Shown piece by piece: positions 8,301-17,674 of a stretch of 32,597 nt of DNA (the stretch's first letter is position 1; each line of letters opens with the position of its first letter). Made by a program: the position numbers and the translations under genes. The DNA is from Bacteroidales bacterium. GTDB lineage: Bacteria; Bacteroidota; Bacteroidia; Bacteroidales; M50B96. Below the pieces are notes generated by a model. The model saw nothing but the letters and a program-made list of their open reading frames with translations, had not been told where the DNA came from and did no database searches. The DNA lies in assembly GCA_021740905.1 (NCBI GenBank), contig JAIOYV010000077.1, positions 1 through 32,597 of the forward strand, in the 5' to 3' direction.

Positions 8301-8330
8301 TAAAAATGCCCGTAAAATTATTTACGGGCA
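8301..8330 (-). terminator. Rho-independent terminator (minus strand)
   Basis: A perfect 10-bp stem, TGCCCGTAAA (8307-8316) and TTTACGGGCA (8321-8330), has a 4-nt loop. On the minus strand it is followed by TTTTTATTTTT. It would stop minus-strand transcripts from the CotH gene before they reach the CLC gene. Confidence 0.8.
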
Positions 8331-8561
8331 CTTTAACCTATTACTTACTATTCTGCATTACTTATCATTCACCAAAAACTATGAAATCAATTTTGATAAC
8401 AACGAGTACGTGAATAAATTAAAAAGGTTTCATTTTAAGAAATAAAAATCAAAATTCGAAAGATTTTTTCTCAGACCTTATGGACATAATATCCGGATGC
8501 AAGACAAAACTTACTTCCGTAAAAAAATGTTTTCCATAATAATGTTGAATATCTTAATCCT

Positions 8562-8593
8562 CCATCACTCCATCACTCCATCACTCCATCACT
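8562..8593. repeat. Four tandem copies of CCATCACT
   Basis: Four exact head-to-tail copies of the 8-mer lie just after the CotH stop codon (8607). This is a microsatellite-like tract in non-coding DNA that could vary by slippage, with no expected effect on a protein. Confidence 0.9.
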
Positions 8594-8606
8594 TCATACT
8601 TTAGCT

Positions 8607-11291
8607 CTACCTCCCAATCTTCACCATCACTTTCCTAAACGAACTGTTGCCATTTTCAATTTTAATATGATAGCAACCTGCCGGGAGCTTGGAGATATCT
8701 ATCCTGTGAAGTTTTTCGGAATTGATTGTTTCGTACAATAATCGGCCTTCCATCGAGTAGATGCCTGTTTTTAATTCCTCTTCGTTTTCATTCTGAACAA
8801 AAATATGGTCGGATGCAGGGTTTGGGAATACTTGAATCGCAAAATTTTCCATAGTGCTTGCTATGCCAACTCCACCACAGGGAAACACATAAGGTCCACC
8901 GGGCGAACCGCCAGGACATCCGGCAATCCAGTTGGCTGGGTTGTTCAAATCGGCGTTTTCGTCCAATACTTCGAGGGTAGGGCCATCGCCATCGGCCTCT
9001 TCGGGCCAGCCATTGTTGTTGTCGTAATCGACCGAGCATACCAACCAACCATCCCTGTCGTAAACCCTCACATGGTCGTTGCTGCCAAGTTTCCAGCCAA
9101 AATCGCCAATCGAATTGAAAACCAATGGATGGAATTGGGCGAACTTAATTTTATCATGGGCCAACACAAGATATTGTCCCGAATCGAGGAGAAACCCATT
9201 GGGGATTGTGTACGAGTTAAGGTTATCCTCGTCTTTCACCACCCATCCCGAAAGGTCGATGGCCGAGTTGCTGATGTTGTTTAACTCGAACCAATCGCCG
9301 GTATTGAAACCAGCTCCCGGGTTATAGTTTATTTCTGAAACAATTATTTTATCTGTGAAATAGGATTCGCAATACGAAGCACTTCCCTGGAGATTATTGT
9401 CGATCCACATAAATCGCTGTTTTATCCAGTTTTTCATCCAGGCCACTTCTTCCTCATGGGTGTTTCCAACATAATAATTGGGCCATACGTAGGTGCCGAG
9501 AACATTCCACCGGACGAAATTACGATCAATGGCATCTCCCATTATATTGACCAGCGAATCGATCTGGTTCATTATTTTGGCCGTGTCGAGGACTGTTTGC
9601 CTGAGCTGATCCCAGCGGCAACGAAGCAAATCCTCGTATTTAGGATCTTCTTCGAGGCGTTTCCAATAAAAGGGAATGTCGGCTATAACATTGGGGTTGT
9701 ACAGTGCCCATCCCGAAGTTTGCCAGCCGCCTCCATAATTGGCATTACCAAATCCCAGGTTAAAATCCCAAACAGGCCCGGCAAAAAGCTTTCCTCCTTT
9801 CGAGTCGCGCACTTTGGTAAGAAAGGTGCTTAAACGATAGCCATCAATATTGTTTGTAATTTCGTTGACAATAAAAAAGTCGATAAAGGAATGAGCATCA
9901 ATGTACTTCTTATATCCATTCTGAGGATCGGTAAATGAGGTGCCTATTAGGTTGTTTTCAAAATTAGTCACATAATTTTCGATATAAGTTCCCTGAGTAA
10001 GGGTAATGTCTTCCCTGTCGGGATATTCGAACTGATGCCTCAAATCGAGATAATCTCCATTGAAATAATGGACAGGTGAAATCCAATCGTAAGGGCCATT
10101 GTTTCGCCAGTCGATTTTCAGCATGTAGCCACCGGTAAGGGAATCACCAGCGTTATCATCCAGGTCGAGTTTATCGATATCGACCCGGTTATCATCGGGC
10201 TTTATTTTCTCCATCATCACATAAAGCCCCCGATATTCCTGATTGATGTACAACTCGCAAAATTCGGTACGGGTTGCGTAATTCCCCATTTCGCGGGCAA
10301 GCATGTAGGTGATCACATTTCGGAGCAAGGTTTTATCAGAATAAGGCCCGTATAAAATCCAGTCGTTTTCAGAAGGCATACCCAATAGCGACACATTATT
10401 ATTTGTTGTATCCGGGTTTTGAGTCTCGAAGGAATAGGATTTTTTTGGAAAGCCCTGACTGCTCATTCCCCGTATTTCTATGCTGATCTGTCCATCGTAA
10501 TCGGTGGGGGCATCGACCAGGAAATTGAGGTTACCGGCACCGTTATTAATCACCTTCAAGTTTGCAATTATCCTCGGATCGTCTTGAATTGTCTGCCCGT
10601 TGGTATTTATAATGAGCAGGGGCAGATGACTGGATATATCAAAAATCCCGGCATCGAACCACCAGGGCAATGCCGGGCCATTTACGATGGAACTGGTAGT
10701 GCCAGCAAAAAAATAAGGAATGGCCGACATATCACTTGAAGTAGAAGTCGCATTGTGAATTTGTATCGCCAACATATTATTCCCCATCACCAAAATAGAA
10801 TCGAGGGCAGCATGGTTTACCATATAACTTTCCGGCTCGCCTCCCTGGTAGAGCTGTGCTTCGTGGTTCCCATCAGCATAGGTATTGAAAGTTGGGATTT
10901 GCCCGGTGACCCCGATATTGCCTCGAGCAATTTCAATCCCGTTAAGGTACGCAACAAAGGCATCGTCGTAGTCGATAAACAGCAATGCGCCCAGCAATTC
11001 GGAAGGATCGGCCACATAAAAGGATTGCCGCATATACAACGAAGGAACAGATGCAATAATGGTCGCATCGTCGTTATCGCCGAAGCCAATGCCACCAGGG
11101 CCCTGTGCCCACGAGCTATCGTCAAATGTATTTGTGCGCCAATCGGCAGGTGGCTCCTGGGTTCCCGGAAAATATCGCCAGCTATCGCTTACATTAATCA
11201 GCATTTCCCAGTGGTCTATTTGGGTAACCTGTGCCTGGGAATGGGGCAAAAAAAGTATCAAATAGAATAAAGTGGCGATTATGGCTCTCAT
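8607..11291 (-). CDS. Secreted CotH-kinase-family protein with lamin-tail domain and T9SS sorting domain
   Basis: This 894-residue secreted protein has a signal peptide at 1-20 (TLFYLILFLPHSQAQ). An N-terminal beta-sandwich module (about 25-200, ending near ARGNIGVTG) is followed by a CotH kinase domain (about 225-600). Its landmarks are SENDWILYGPYSDKTLLRN, ELYINQEYRGLYVMMEKI, NEITNNIDGYRLSTFL and GPVWDFNLGFGN. CotH proteins are atypical kinases, and the WDFN metal-binding segment is present with Asn where many homologues have Asp. A lamin-tail domain (about 648-765) starts at IIVSEINYNPG. The type A T9SS domain (about 820-894) runs from VFPNPASDHIFVQ to KVMVKIG. It should be exported across the outer membrane and attached to the surface or released. 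The substrate is unknown. Confidence 0.9.
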   Translation of the reverse strand: MRAIIATLFYLILFLPHSQAQVTQIDHWEMLINVSDSWRYFPGTQEPPADWRTNTFDDSSWAQGPGGIGFGDNDDATIIASVPSLYMRQSFYVADPSELLGALLFIDYDDAFVAYLNGIEIARGNIGVTGQIPTFNTYADGNHEAQLYQGGEPESYMVNHAALDSILVMGNNMLAIQIHNATSTSSDMSAIPYFFAGTTSSIVNGPALPWWFDAGIFDISSHLPLLIINTNGQTIQDDPRIIANLKVINNGAGNLNFLVDAPTDYDGQISIEIRGMSSQGFPKKSYSFETQNPDTTNNNVSLLGMPSENDWILYGPYSDKTLLRNVITYMLAREMGNYATRTEFCELYINQEYRGLYVMMEKIKPDDNRVDIDKLDLDDNAGDSLTGGYMLKIDWRNNGPYDWISPVHYFNGDYLDLRHQFEYPDREDITLTQGTYIENYVTNFENNLIGTSFTDPQNGYKKYIDAHSFIDFFIVNEITNNIDGYRLSTFLTKVRDSKGGKLFAGPVWDFNLGFGNANYGGGWQTSGWALYNPNVIADIPFYWKRLEEDPKYEDLLRCRWDQLRQTVLDTAKIMNQIDSLVNIMGDAIDRNFVRWNVLGTYVWPNYYVGNTHEEEVAWMKNWIKQRFMWIDNNLQGSASYCESYFTDKIIVSEINYNPGAGFNTGDWFELNNISNSAIDLSGWVVKDEDNLNSYTIPNGFLLDSGQYLVLAHDKIKFAQFHPLVFNSIGDFGWKLGSNDHVRVYDRDGWLVCSVDYDNNNGWPEEADGDGPTLEVLDENADLNNPANWIAGCPGGSPGGPYVFPCGGVGIASTMENFAIQVFPNPASDHIFVQNENEEELKTGIYSMEGRLLYETINSEKLHRIDISKLPAGCYHIKIENGNSSFRKVMVKIGR

Positions 11292-11574
11292 GTAAAGGTC
11301 TTTTTTAGTTTGATAAAAGTACTGAATTTATACAACAACCAGGATCCTTCAATCAGAATAAATTATGACCTGCTAGAAAGTCCTTTTTAGAAACAATTTA
11401 AATAGGAATCTTGATAGCCTATCCATGCAACCTTTTTCGATTTGTTTGTCTGCATCTTCAGGACAAAGCAAAATTTTCAAATAAGTAAGCACAATATTTT
11501 CAAAAGGGTTGTAAATACTGTTTAAAATGGTCGATTTGGAATTAACTATAGATAAACCAATTAAAATTATTGAT

Positions 11575-14500
11575 ATGAAAAACATTGTCTTTTTACTTAT
11601 TTTAATGTCCCTCAACGCAGGGATAGTGAATGCACAAAACTCCCCAAAATTATGGTACACAGGGGGTGGAACCCTCAACTGGTGCAATTCTCAACCGAAT
11701 GGAGATCCTACGCTAATATATGGTGGATTTGGGGGTGAAAGTTTAGCCATGCTATCAGATTTTAACTGCTCAATACTTTGCTACACCGATGGTATTGTAG
11801 TATGGGATGCAAATTATAATATTATGATTAATTGTAATATGACCTCACCTGGGGGCAGTTTAAATGGTGATCCTTCATCAACCCAGTCAGCCTTGATTAT
11901 TCCAAAACCCGGGAGCACATCAATTTTTTATCTTTTTACAACAGATGCAAATGCCTATTTAGATGGATTGTGTTACTCCAGGCTTGATATGAGTATGAAT
12001 GGTGGCTTGGGGGACATTGATGCCACCGAAAAAAATATCCAACTCATTACCCCTTGTGCCGAAAAACTAAATGCTGTACGCCATAGCAACGGAATCGACA
12101 TTTGGGTAGTAGCCCATGCTTGGAGCTCAGCCGATTTTGTGGCCTATCTGGTTACGTCGGCAGGGGTAGATACAATACCGGTTGTTACTACCATTGGAGT
12201 TGATCTTTCAATTGGATCTGGTGTTATCTATGGTAATGCAAGGGGAGCCCTTAAATTTTCTCAGGCAGGCGACAAAGTAGCTGTGGCAATTGAAGGCTTG
12301 GATATGTATGAACTTTACGATTTTAACCGGACAACAGGTTTGTTGTCGAACTATGTTCCCTTGACCGGGAGTAGTTTTGATGATTGTTACGGGATTGAGT
12401 TTTCAAACAATGGACATTACTTGTATGGTAGCGAACGATGGGGAAATCAAATTTGGCAATGGGACATCACCCTGTCCACACCGGCAGCCATACAAGCATC
12501 CAAAACAGTTATTGCCACCTTATCACCTGCCAACGGTGGCGCCATGTTGTTGGGCCCTGACAATAAAATTTATATCACAAGGTCTGGTACGCATTATATT
12601 GGAAGGATTAACTACCCTACTTTTCAGGGAACGGCTTGTGGTTATGATGACCATGCCCTTTATTGTGGCCCAAATTCAAATGTGAATGAAGCCATGCCCA
12701 ACTTTGCCATACTCAGCCCTTTTACTTTAAGCGATATAAATGTTTCTCTTTCGGCTTCGGGCACTAATACCTGTGGTGGCGATAGCCTCGTAAGTTTAAC
12801 GGCTATGGCTTCGTCAGGTGTCCCTCCCTATTCCTATAATTGGTCGACCGGCGAAACAGGAATGACAATACAAAATTTGTCTGGTGGAATTTACATGGTA
12901 ACTGTTACTGACAACAGCAATGGATGGGGTTTTCAGGTTGATACAATCGCCGGCCCTCTGCCTGTAATCCCATTGGCCACAATAAATCATGTGGATTCCT
13001 TATCAGGAACGATGGGGTCGATTTCACTTTCTGTTAGTGGGGGAACATCGCCTTATTCTTTCCTTTGGTCGAACGGAGCATCAACTCCATCCATTACAAA
13101 TCTCAGCAGTGGACTTTATACCTGTACCATAACAGATTCTCAGAGCTGCACGGAAGTCTTTAACTACACAATAGGCTATTTCAGCCCTTCAACTCCATTG
13201 CTTGTTTCATCAATTATCACAAACAATCTTTGCTATGGCAATAACAATGGAAGCATCGGGCTTACTATTTCGGGTGGTATTCAACCCTATACAATTCATT
13301 GGGCCAATGGAAATACAACTTCAAGTCTCAGTAATCTTACGTTTGGAAACTATTGGGTTACCATTTACGATGCGAATGTAAGTCTCCCCAGTACATCTAT
13401 GCCATGGAATCATTCCACTACGGCCTATTCGCATAGTATTGCGATTCCGGCAAATAGCACATTCCTTGATGGAGTGGCAGTCTCATCGGGAGATTATATT
13501 GGCGTGTTCCATAATGACAATGGGATTTTCAAGTGTGCCGGATATGCAGAATATCTGGGAGCAGCTTTTACAATTACTGCTTATGGTGATGATACACTGA
13601 CCGGTTTAAAAGAAGGGTTTTCAAACGGCGAAATCTTCAACTTTAAAATCTGGGATCATATTAGTAGCGAACAGAGTATCCTGATGGCCGCATATACAGG
13701 CACTTTTCCAAACAACGAAACCTATTTGACAAATGGCAGCTCGGGGATTATGGAACTTTCTGGCCTATCAGGGGTCGATTTTGGGGCACAATTAATTACA
13801 AGTTATGCTGTTTCAACACCACAAGCCATAAATGCTTATGCCGTATTCTCGAACTACAATAGCTACAATGTAAGCAGCTTTTCTGCAAGCGATGGCTGGA
13901 TAAGCCTGAATGTTTTCGGGGGAACATCTCCCTACTCCTTTTCCTGGTCGAATGGGGCTACCGTTTCCAATCCAAATACATTGGCTGTCGGAACCTATCA
14001 AGTAACAATTACAGATAATAATGCGTGTACCAGTACCTTTAGTTATACACTCACAGCCCCGCCCTATCAGTTAAGCGTTTCAGCGACAATAAGCAACGAG
14101 ACCTGCCTGGGCAATTGCGATGGGGCCTTAAGCCTATGGGTCACAGGTGGGAACACTCCCTATTCATATACATGGTCGAATGGAGCCACAGCGGCGTATC
14201 TGACAAACCTTTGCCCAGGAACCTACAACCTTACTGTTTCAGATTTACAAGGGCCTGGGATACCTGCCTTTCCGTGGCTTTGGATAAATACGGGGCAAAA
14301 TCACCTTACCTTTGTTCCAACTTCCGTTTTAAATCAGATAAACATTCAAATTGGTGATTCCTTGGCATTGCTTTACCTCGATAGTGGAATATACAAAATT
14401 GGAGGATATTTAAGTTTATGGGAAGCAAGTGGGTTGTCTATGACTGCATGGGGAGATGATCCCACTTCAAGTATTAAAGATGGCTTTGATGTGGGCGAGC

Positions 14501-16107
14501 CTTTTACCTGGTTGGTTTGGCACAGCAGCACAGGTATTTTTGAAATTTTGGAAGCCTCTTATTCAGTTACTCAACCAACCCAGGGCACTTATTTCCCAAA
14601 TGGCATATCGGAAGTGACCAATTTTTCATTCCTAAATCAATCAGCTTATTTTAGCTATGAAGTTCTGCCAGGTTCCGATCTGCAATTGAACGAGGTCGTC
14701 AGCTCTATCGACCTGATAGCGGGTGCGCTTGGTTCTATCACAACAGCCGTTTCAGGGGGCATAACTCCTTACAACTACGATTGGAGCAATGGAGCAAATA
14801 CACCCTCTATTTATTACCTTTCGGCAGGGCAGTACTCCCTTATGGTTACCGATTTCAATGGGTGCTTTTTATCCGACACCTTTGTGATCGACACCCTTGC
14901 CCTCGCCACCCCACCCTGGCAAATAAATTTATCGGGCGATAGCCATAGCATTTTGATTGGGGGATCATCCAATCTCGAAATCAACGGAATACCCATCGAT
15001 ATGTATGACTATATTGGTGTTTTTTACGACGACAATGGGGTACTTGAATGTGGTGGTTATGTAATGTGGCAAGCAGGAACGACCTTTATTTACGCCTATG
15101 CTGATAATTCAGGAACAACTGATAAAGATGGATTCCTTGCAGGCGACGAATTTATTTGGAAATTCTGGGATGCCTCAGCCAGCGCGGAACATCCGGCAGT
15201 TGCCACCTATCAAAGCACCTACCCCAATCAACAATACTTTGCCCTCTCCGGTTCCAGTGCTGTCGACAGCATTCAAACTATTGGCATTTCAGGGCAGATT
15301 AGTTCAACCACAAAATCATTGCTTCCTGCCGGGATGATGTTGTTGTACCAACAAACAGTTGATGGCTACATGCCACTGTACAAAACCCCAATCATCAATG
15401 GCGATTATATGATTGAAGGAATCGAGGCTGGTAATTATTTCCTATATGCCATCCCAAAACCCGGACAGGAATTTGGCATTCCCGCGTATTTCGGAAACAA
15501 AATCGATTGGCAAAATGGAACTTGGGTTACAGTTGTCAACCACTCATCGGATGCAAATATTTACCTCGATCCGATAACGCCATACAATACAGGAACTGCC
15601 GTCATCGAAGGGAAAATCCTGCAAAGCAGCGATGCCACCTACGATCCAAATATTTTTGGTGATGACTGGTTCCCACAAACAAAAGCTTATGGCGATCCCG
15701 CCCGAAACATCCCAATCCTTTTATTTGATAATCAAATGAACCCAATGGATTTCCGATTGACCAACGAACAGGGAAACTTTGAGTTCTCTCAATTGGAATA
15801 TGGAAGCTATTTTGTGAATGTTGAAAAAGCTGGTTTGCAGTCCGATTCGGTATTGGTTGTATTGGATGCCACCAATCCAATTGTTTCAGATTTGGTATTC
15901 CATCTAAACCAAGGACAAATCCTTTCAAGTAAAAATATCATTTCTGATTTCGATATGAGAATTTTCCCGAACCCGGTTTCAGATGAATTACAAATTATTT
16001 TACCAGGTAACACAGGAGGTTTTAGTCTCGAACTTTTCTCTATTACCGGACAAAAACAAGACCTTCAAGGTTACAAAAACCTGTCAGGTAGTTTCGAGAT
16101 AAAGTAA
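11575..16107 (+). CDS. Large secreted SprB-repeat protein with truncated T9SS sorting domain
   Basis: I start at ATG 11575, where a signal peptide begins (MKNIVFLLILMSLNAGIVNA); ATG 11527 would add 16 polar residues in front. The 1510-residue protein has an N-terminal propeller-like domain (about 22-390) of a kind common on Bacteroidota surface proteins. Six SprB repeats follow (core pattern GGxxPYxYxWSNGA...NLxxGxYxVTITDxxxC). Three copies of an unnamed domain of about 120 residues (near 610-732, 899-1022 and 1113-1239) are interleaved with them. Next comes a carboxypeptidase-regulatory-like region (about 1240-1455). The final domain (IFPNPVSDELQIILPG) is a T9SS type A domain that stops at SGSFEIK, roughly 25 residues before the expected end. 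Export or attachment may therefore fail. It is likely a surface adhesin. Confidence 0.85.
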   Translation: MKNIVFLLILMSLNAGIVNAQNSPKLWYTGGGTLNWCNSQPNGDPTLIYGGFGGESLAMLSDFNCSILCYTDGIVVWDANYNIMINCNMTSPGGSLNGDPSSTQSALIIPKPGSTSIFYLFTTDANAYLDGLCYSRLDMSMNGGLGDIDATEKNIQLITPCAEKLNAVRHSNGIDIWVVAHAWSSADFVAYLVTSAGVDTIPVVTTIGVDLSIGSGVIYGNARGALKFSQAGDKVAVAIEGLDMYELYDFNRTTGLLSNYVPLTGSSFDDCYGIEFSNNGHYLYGSERWGNQIWQWDITLSTPAAIQASKTVIATLSPANGGAMLLGPDNKIYITRSGTHYIGRINYPTFQGTACGYDDHALYCGPNSNVNEAMPNFAILSPFTLSDINVSLSASGTNTCGGDSLVSLTAMASSGVPPYSYNWSTGETGMTIQNLSGGIYMVTVTDNSNGWGFQVDTIAGPLPVIPLATINHVDSLSGTMGSISLSVSGGTSPYSFLWSNGASTPSITNLSSGLYTCTITDSQSCTEVFNYTIGYFSPSTPLLVSSIITNNLCYGNNNGSIGLTISGGIQPYTIHWANGNTTSSLSNLTFGNYWVTIYDANVSLPSTSMPWNHSTTAYSHSIAIPANSTFLDGVAVSSGDYIGVFHNDNGIFKCAGYAEYLGAAFTITAYGDDTLTGLKEGFSNGEIFNFKIWDHISSEQSILMAAYTGTFPNNETYLTNGSSGIMELSGLSGVDFGAQLITSYAVSTPQAINAYAVFSNYNSYNVSSFSASDGWISLNVFGGTSPYSFSWSNGATVSNPNTLAVGTYQVTITDNNACTSTFSYTLTAPPYQLSVSATISNETCLGNCDGALSLWVTGGNTPYSYTWSNGATAAYLTNLCPGTYNLTVSDLQGPGIPAFPWLWINTGQNHLTFVPTSVLNQINIQIGDSLALLYLDSGIYKIGGYLSLWEASGLSMTAWGDDPTSSIKDGFDVGEPFTWLVWHSSTGIFEILEASYSVTQPTQGTYFPNGISEVTNFSFLNQSAYFSYEVLPGSDLQLNEVVSSIDLIAGALGSITTAVSGGITPYNYDWSNGANTPSIYYLSAGQYSLMVTDFNGCFLSDTFVIDTLALATPPWQINLSGDSHSILIGGSSNLEINGIPIDMYDYIGVFYDDNGVLECGGYVMWQAGTTFIYAYADNSGTTDKDGFLAGDEFIWKFWDASASAEHPAVATYQSTYPNQQYFALSGSSAVDSIQTIGISGQISSTTKSLLPAGMMLLYQQTVDGYMPLYKTPIINGDYMIEGIEAGNYFLYAIPKPGQEFGIPAYFGNKIDWQNGTWVTVVNHSSDANIYLDPITPYNTGTAVIEGKILQSSDATYDPNIFGDDWFPQTKAYGDPARNIPILLFDNQMNPMDFRLTNEQGNFEFSQLEYGSYFVNVEKAGLQSDSVLVVLDATNPIVSDLVFHLNQGQILSSKNIISDFDMRIFPNPVSDELQIILPGNTGGFSLELFSITGQKQDLQGYKNLSGSFEIK

Positions 16108-16116
16108 AATGAAAAC

Positions 16117-16138
16117 ATTATCAGCATATTATCAGTAT
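16117..16138. repeat. 11-bp tandem repeat (ATTATCAGYAT) x2
   Basis: Copies ATTATCAGCAT (16117-16127) and ATTATCAGTAT (16128-16138) differ by one base; a decayed third copy (ATTATATTTTG) follows. The repeat lies between the truncated SprB-repeat gene and the recombinase. It could be an arm-type binding site for the recombinase or for an accessory protein. Confidence 0.7.
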
Positions 16139-16194
16139 ATTATATTTTGTAATTTTCAAAAGAATTCATAAAACTTCAAATAAATTCACGATTT

Positions 16195-16216
16195 GTTGTA
16201 CCTATGTTGTACCTAT
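16195..16216. repeat. 11-bp exact tandem repeat (GTTGTACCTAT) x2
   Basis: Two exact, contiguous copies lie just upstream of the recombinase -7 element. Position and the helical-turn spacing suggest a binding site for a regulator, possibly the recombinase itself controlling its own promoter. Confidence 0.8.
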
Positions 16217-16220
16217 ATAT

Positions 16221-16228
16221 TATCTTTG
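16221..16228 (+). promoter_or_regulatory. Candidate -7 element (TATCTTTG) of the recombinase gene
   Basis: TATCTTTG is an exact TAnnTTTG match 18 bp before the recombinase ATG. A TTG within the first GTTGTACCTAT copy lies 22 bp upstream and may act as the -33 element, so the tandem repeat overlaps the promoter. Confidence 0.55.
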
Positions 16229-16246
16229 TATAAAAATAATAAAATT

Positions 16247-17461
16247 ATGGCTTCAATCAAAGTGGTACTTCGTAAGAAAAAGAATAGTGAAGGATTATAT
16301 CCATTAGCTATCCGAATTACCGAGAATAGAAAATCCTCATTCATTTCAACAGGATTCTATATTGATATTATTCATTGGGATCAAAACGCCCGGCTGGTAA
16401 AAAAGGCTCACCCTAATTATAAAAGGATAAATAGGTCGCTGATGAATAAGATTGCAGAAGCAAATGATAGGTATCTCGATATGGAAATAAAAGGAAGTGC
16501 TTTATCGGCAGGTCAAATATCGAATAGTATCAAAAATGCAAAGGAGAAGGATTCCTTTAATGATTTCTCAAGGAAGTATATCAAAAATCTTTATGATAGC
16601 AACCGGCTTTCACAACTGGGGGCGGAAAAGCCAAGAATTAATCGCTTCATTAACTATACAGGAAGGACTGATTTGTTATTCTCAGAAATTACTGAATCAT
16701 TGCTAAAACAATATGGTATTTATTTAAAAAATGAATTGTCCCTGGCAGAGATCACTGTAATGAATCATTTGAATGTAATTAGAACATTATATAATCAGGC
16801 GATTAAGGAAAATGTTGTTGATCCTAAGCATTATCCATTTGGAAGGGACAAAATATTTATAAAAGTGCCAAAAACAATAAAGATTGGGCTTAATGAAGAA
16901 GAAGTTTTAAAGGTAGAGGCTTATAAATCAACACCTGGAACTGGGCTGCATCTTTCAAAAAATGTCTGGCTCTTTTCATTCTATTTTGCAGGAATCCGGG
17001 TTTCGGATGTTGTCCGGATGAAGTGGTCTGAAATACATGACGGACGTTTAACATATTCAATGGGCAAAAACAATAAGATAGTTTCCCTAGTGATTCCCAA
17101 GAAAGCACAAAGCATCCTTGATGAGTACGAAAAGGATAAACGCTCGGAAAACGATTATGTATTTCCGGAATTAAAGGATGCCAATTGCAATGACCCAAAA
17201 GATATTTATAGGAAAATTAGAAATGCCAACACAAAATATAATGCACACTTAAAGAGAATTGCTAAAGAACTTAATATAAACAAGAATTTGACCATGCACA
17301 TTGCCAGGCATACTTTTGGAAATATTGCTGGCGACAGGATATTTCCCCAAATGCTGCAAAAGCTATATAGGCATTCCAATCTCTCAACTACAATAGGCTA
17401 TCAGGGGAATTTTATTCATAAAGATGCTGATGATGCACTGAATTCTGTTTTAGACTTTTAA
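16247..17461 (+). CDS. Tyrosine recombinase (Bacteroidota phage/transposon integrase type)
   Basis: The start is ATG 16247 (404 residues: MASIKVVLRKKKNSEGLYPL). An upstream ATG at 16193 would read through the promoter region and give an unlikely leader. The layout is an N-terminal Arm-type beta domain (1-45), a SAM-like core-binding domain (about 100-200) and a catalytic domain (about 215-404). Catalytic residues visible are R251 (AGIRVSD), a Lys in the beta-hairpin MGKNNK, H351 and R354 (HIARHTF), H376 (YRHSNL) and the nucleophile Y385 (TTIGYQG). All are present, so it is probably active. It stands alone, with no excisionase, mobilisation genes or relaxase beside it. It follows the point where the upstream T9SS domain breaks off, consistent with integration into that gene's 3' end. 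Confidence 0.93.
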   Translation: MASIKVVLRKKKNSEGLYPLAIRITENRKSSFISTGFYIDIIHWDQNARLVKKAHPNYKRINRSLMNKIAEANDRYLDMEIKGSALSAGQISNSIKNAKEKDSFNDFSRKYIKNLYDSNRLSQLGAEKPRINRFINYTGRTDLLFSEITESLLKQYGIYLKNELSLAEITVMNHLNVIRTLYNQAIKENVVDPKHYPFGRDKIFIKVPKTIKIGLNEEEVLKVEAYKSTPGTGLHLSKNVWLFSFYFAGIRVSDVVRMKWSEIHDGRLTYSMGKNNKIVSLVIPKKAQSILDEYEKDKRSENDYVFPELKDANCNDPKDIYRKIRNANTKYNAHLKRIAKELNINKNLTMHIARHTFGNIAGDRIFPQMLQKLYRHSNLSTTIGYQGNFIHKDADDALNSVLDF

Positions 17462-17674
17462 ATATAATCATGTTTCCATTAATGTATTTTTCATACTATT
17501 TATTAGTTCATAAAAAAGCCTAAAATAGTTTAGCCTGACATAAAAGTGGAATTAATATTATGAATCAATGATCAATGTAACAATCATTATTAAATGCTAT
17601 ATACAGAACATATTATTGCTCATAGTAAACAATTCAGATTATTTTTTGAAAAGATAGTGTAAAAGTTTACATGC

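Larger units (their letters stand above)
8253..8606. other. Intergenic region between CLC and CotH genes
   Basis: This 354-bp AT-rich gap contains a hairpin terminator (8301-8330) and an 8-bp tandem repeat (8562-8593). I see no gene. The CLC promoter should lie here; TATCTTTA on the minus strand at 8259-8266 is one base off the -7 consensus and would place transcription close to the ATG. Confidence 0.5.

Noticed and set aside
8562-8593. Short regular repeats as a CRISPR array
   Set aside because: The 8-bp units are contiguous, with no spacers and no cas genes; this is a simple tandem repeat.
11527-11574. Upstream ATG for the SprB-repeat protein
   Set aside because: It would place 16 polar residues in front of a clear signal peptide that begins at 11575.
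16193-16246. Upstream ATG for the recombinase
   Set aside because: It lies within the tandem repeat and promoter; the extra residues are unlike family N-termini, while ATG 16247 starts the usual MASIKVVLRKK.
16107-17674. Attachment-site duplication flanking the recombinase
   Set aside because: Only a 9-bp match (TTCATAAAA) was found on both sides, too short to call att sites by eye.
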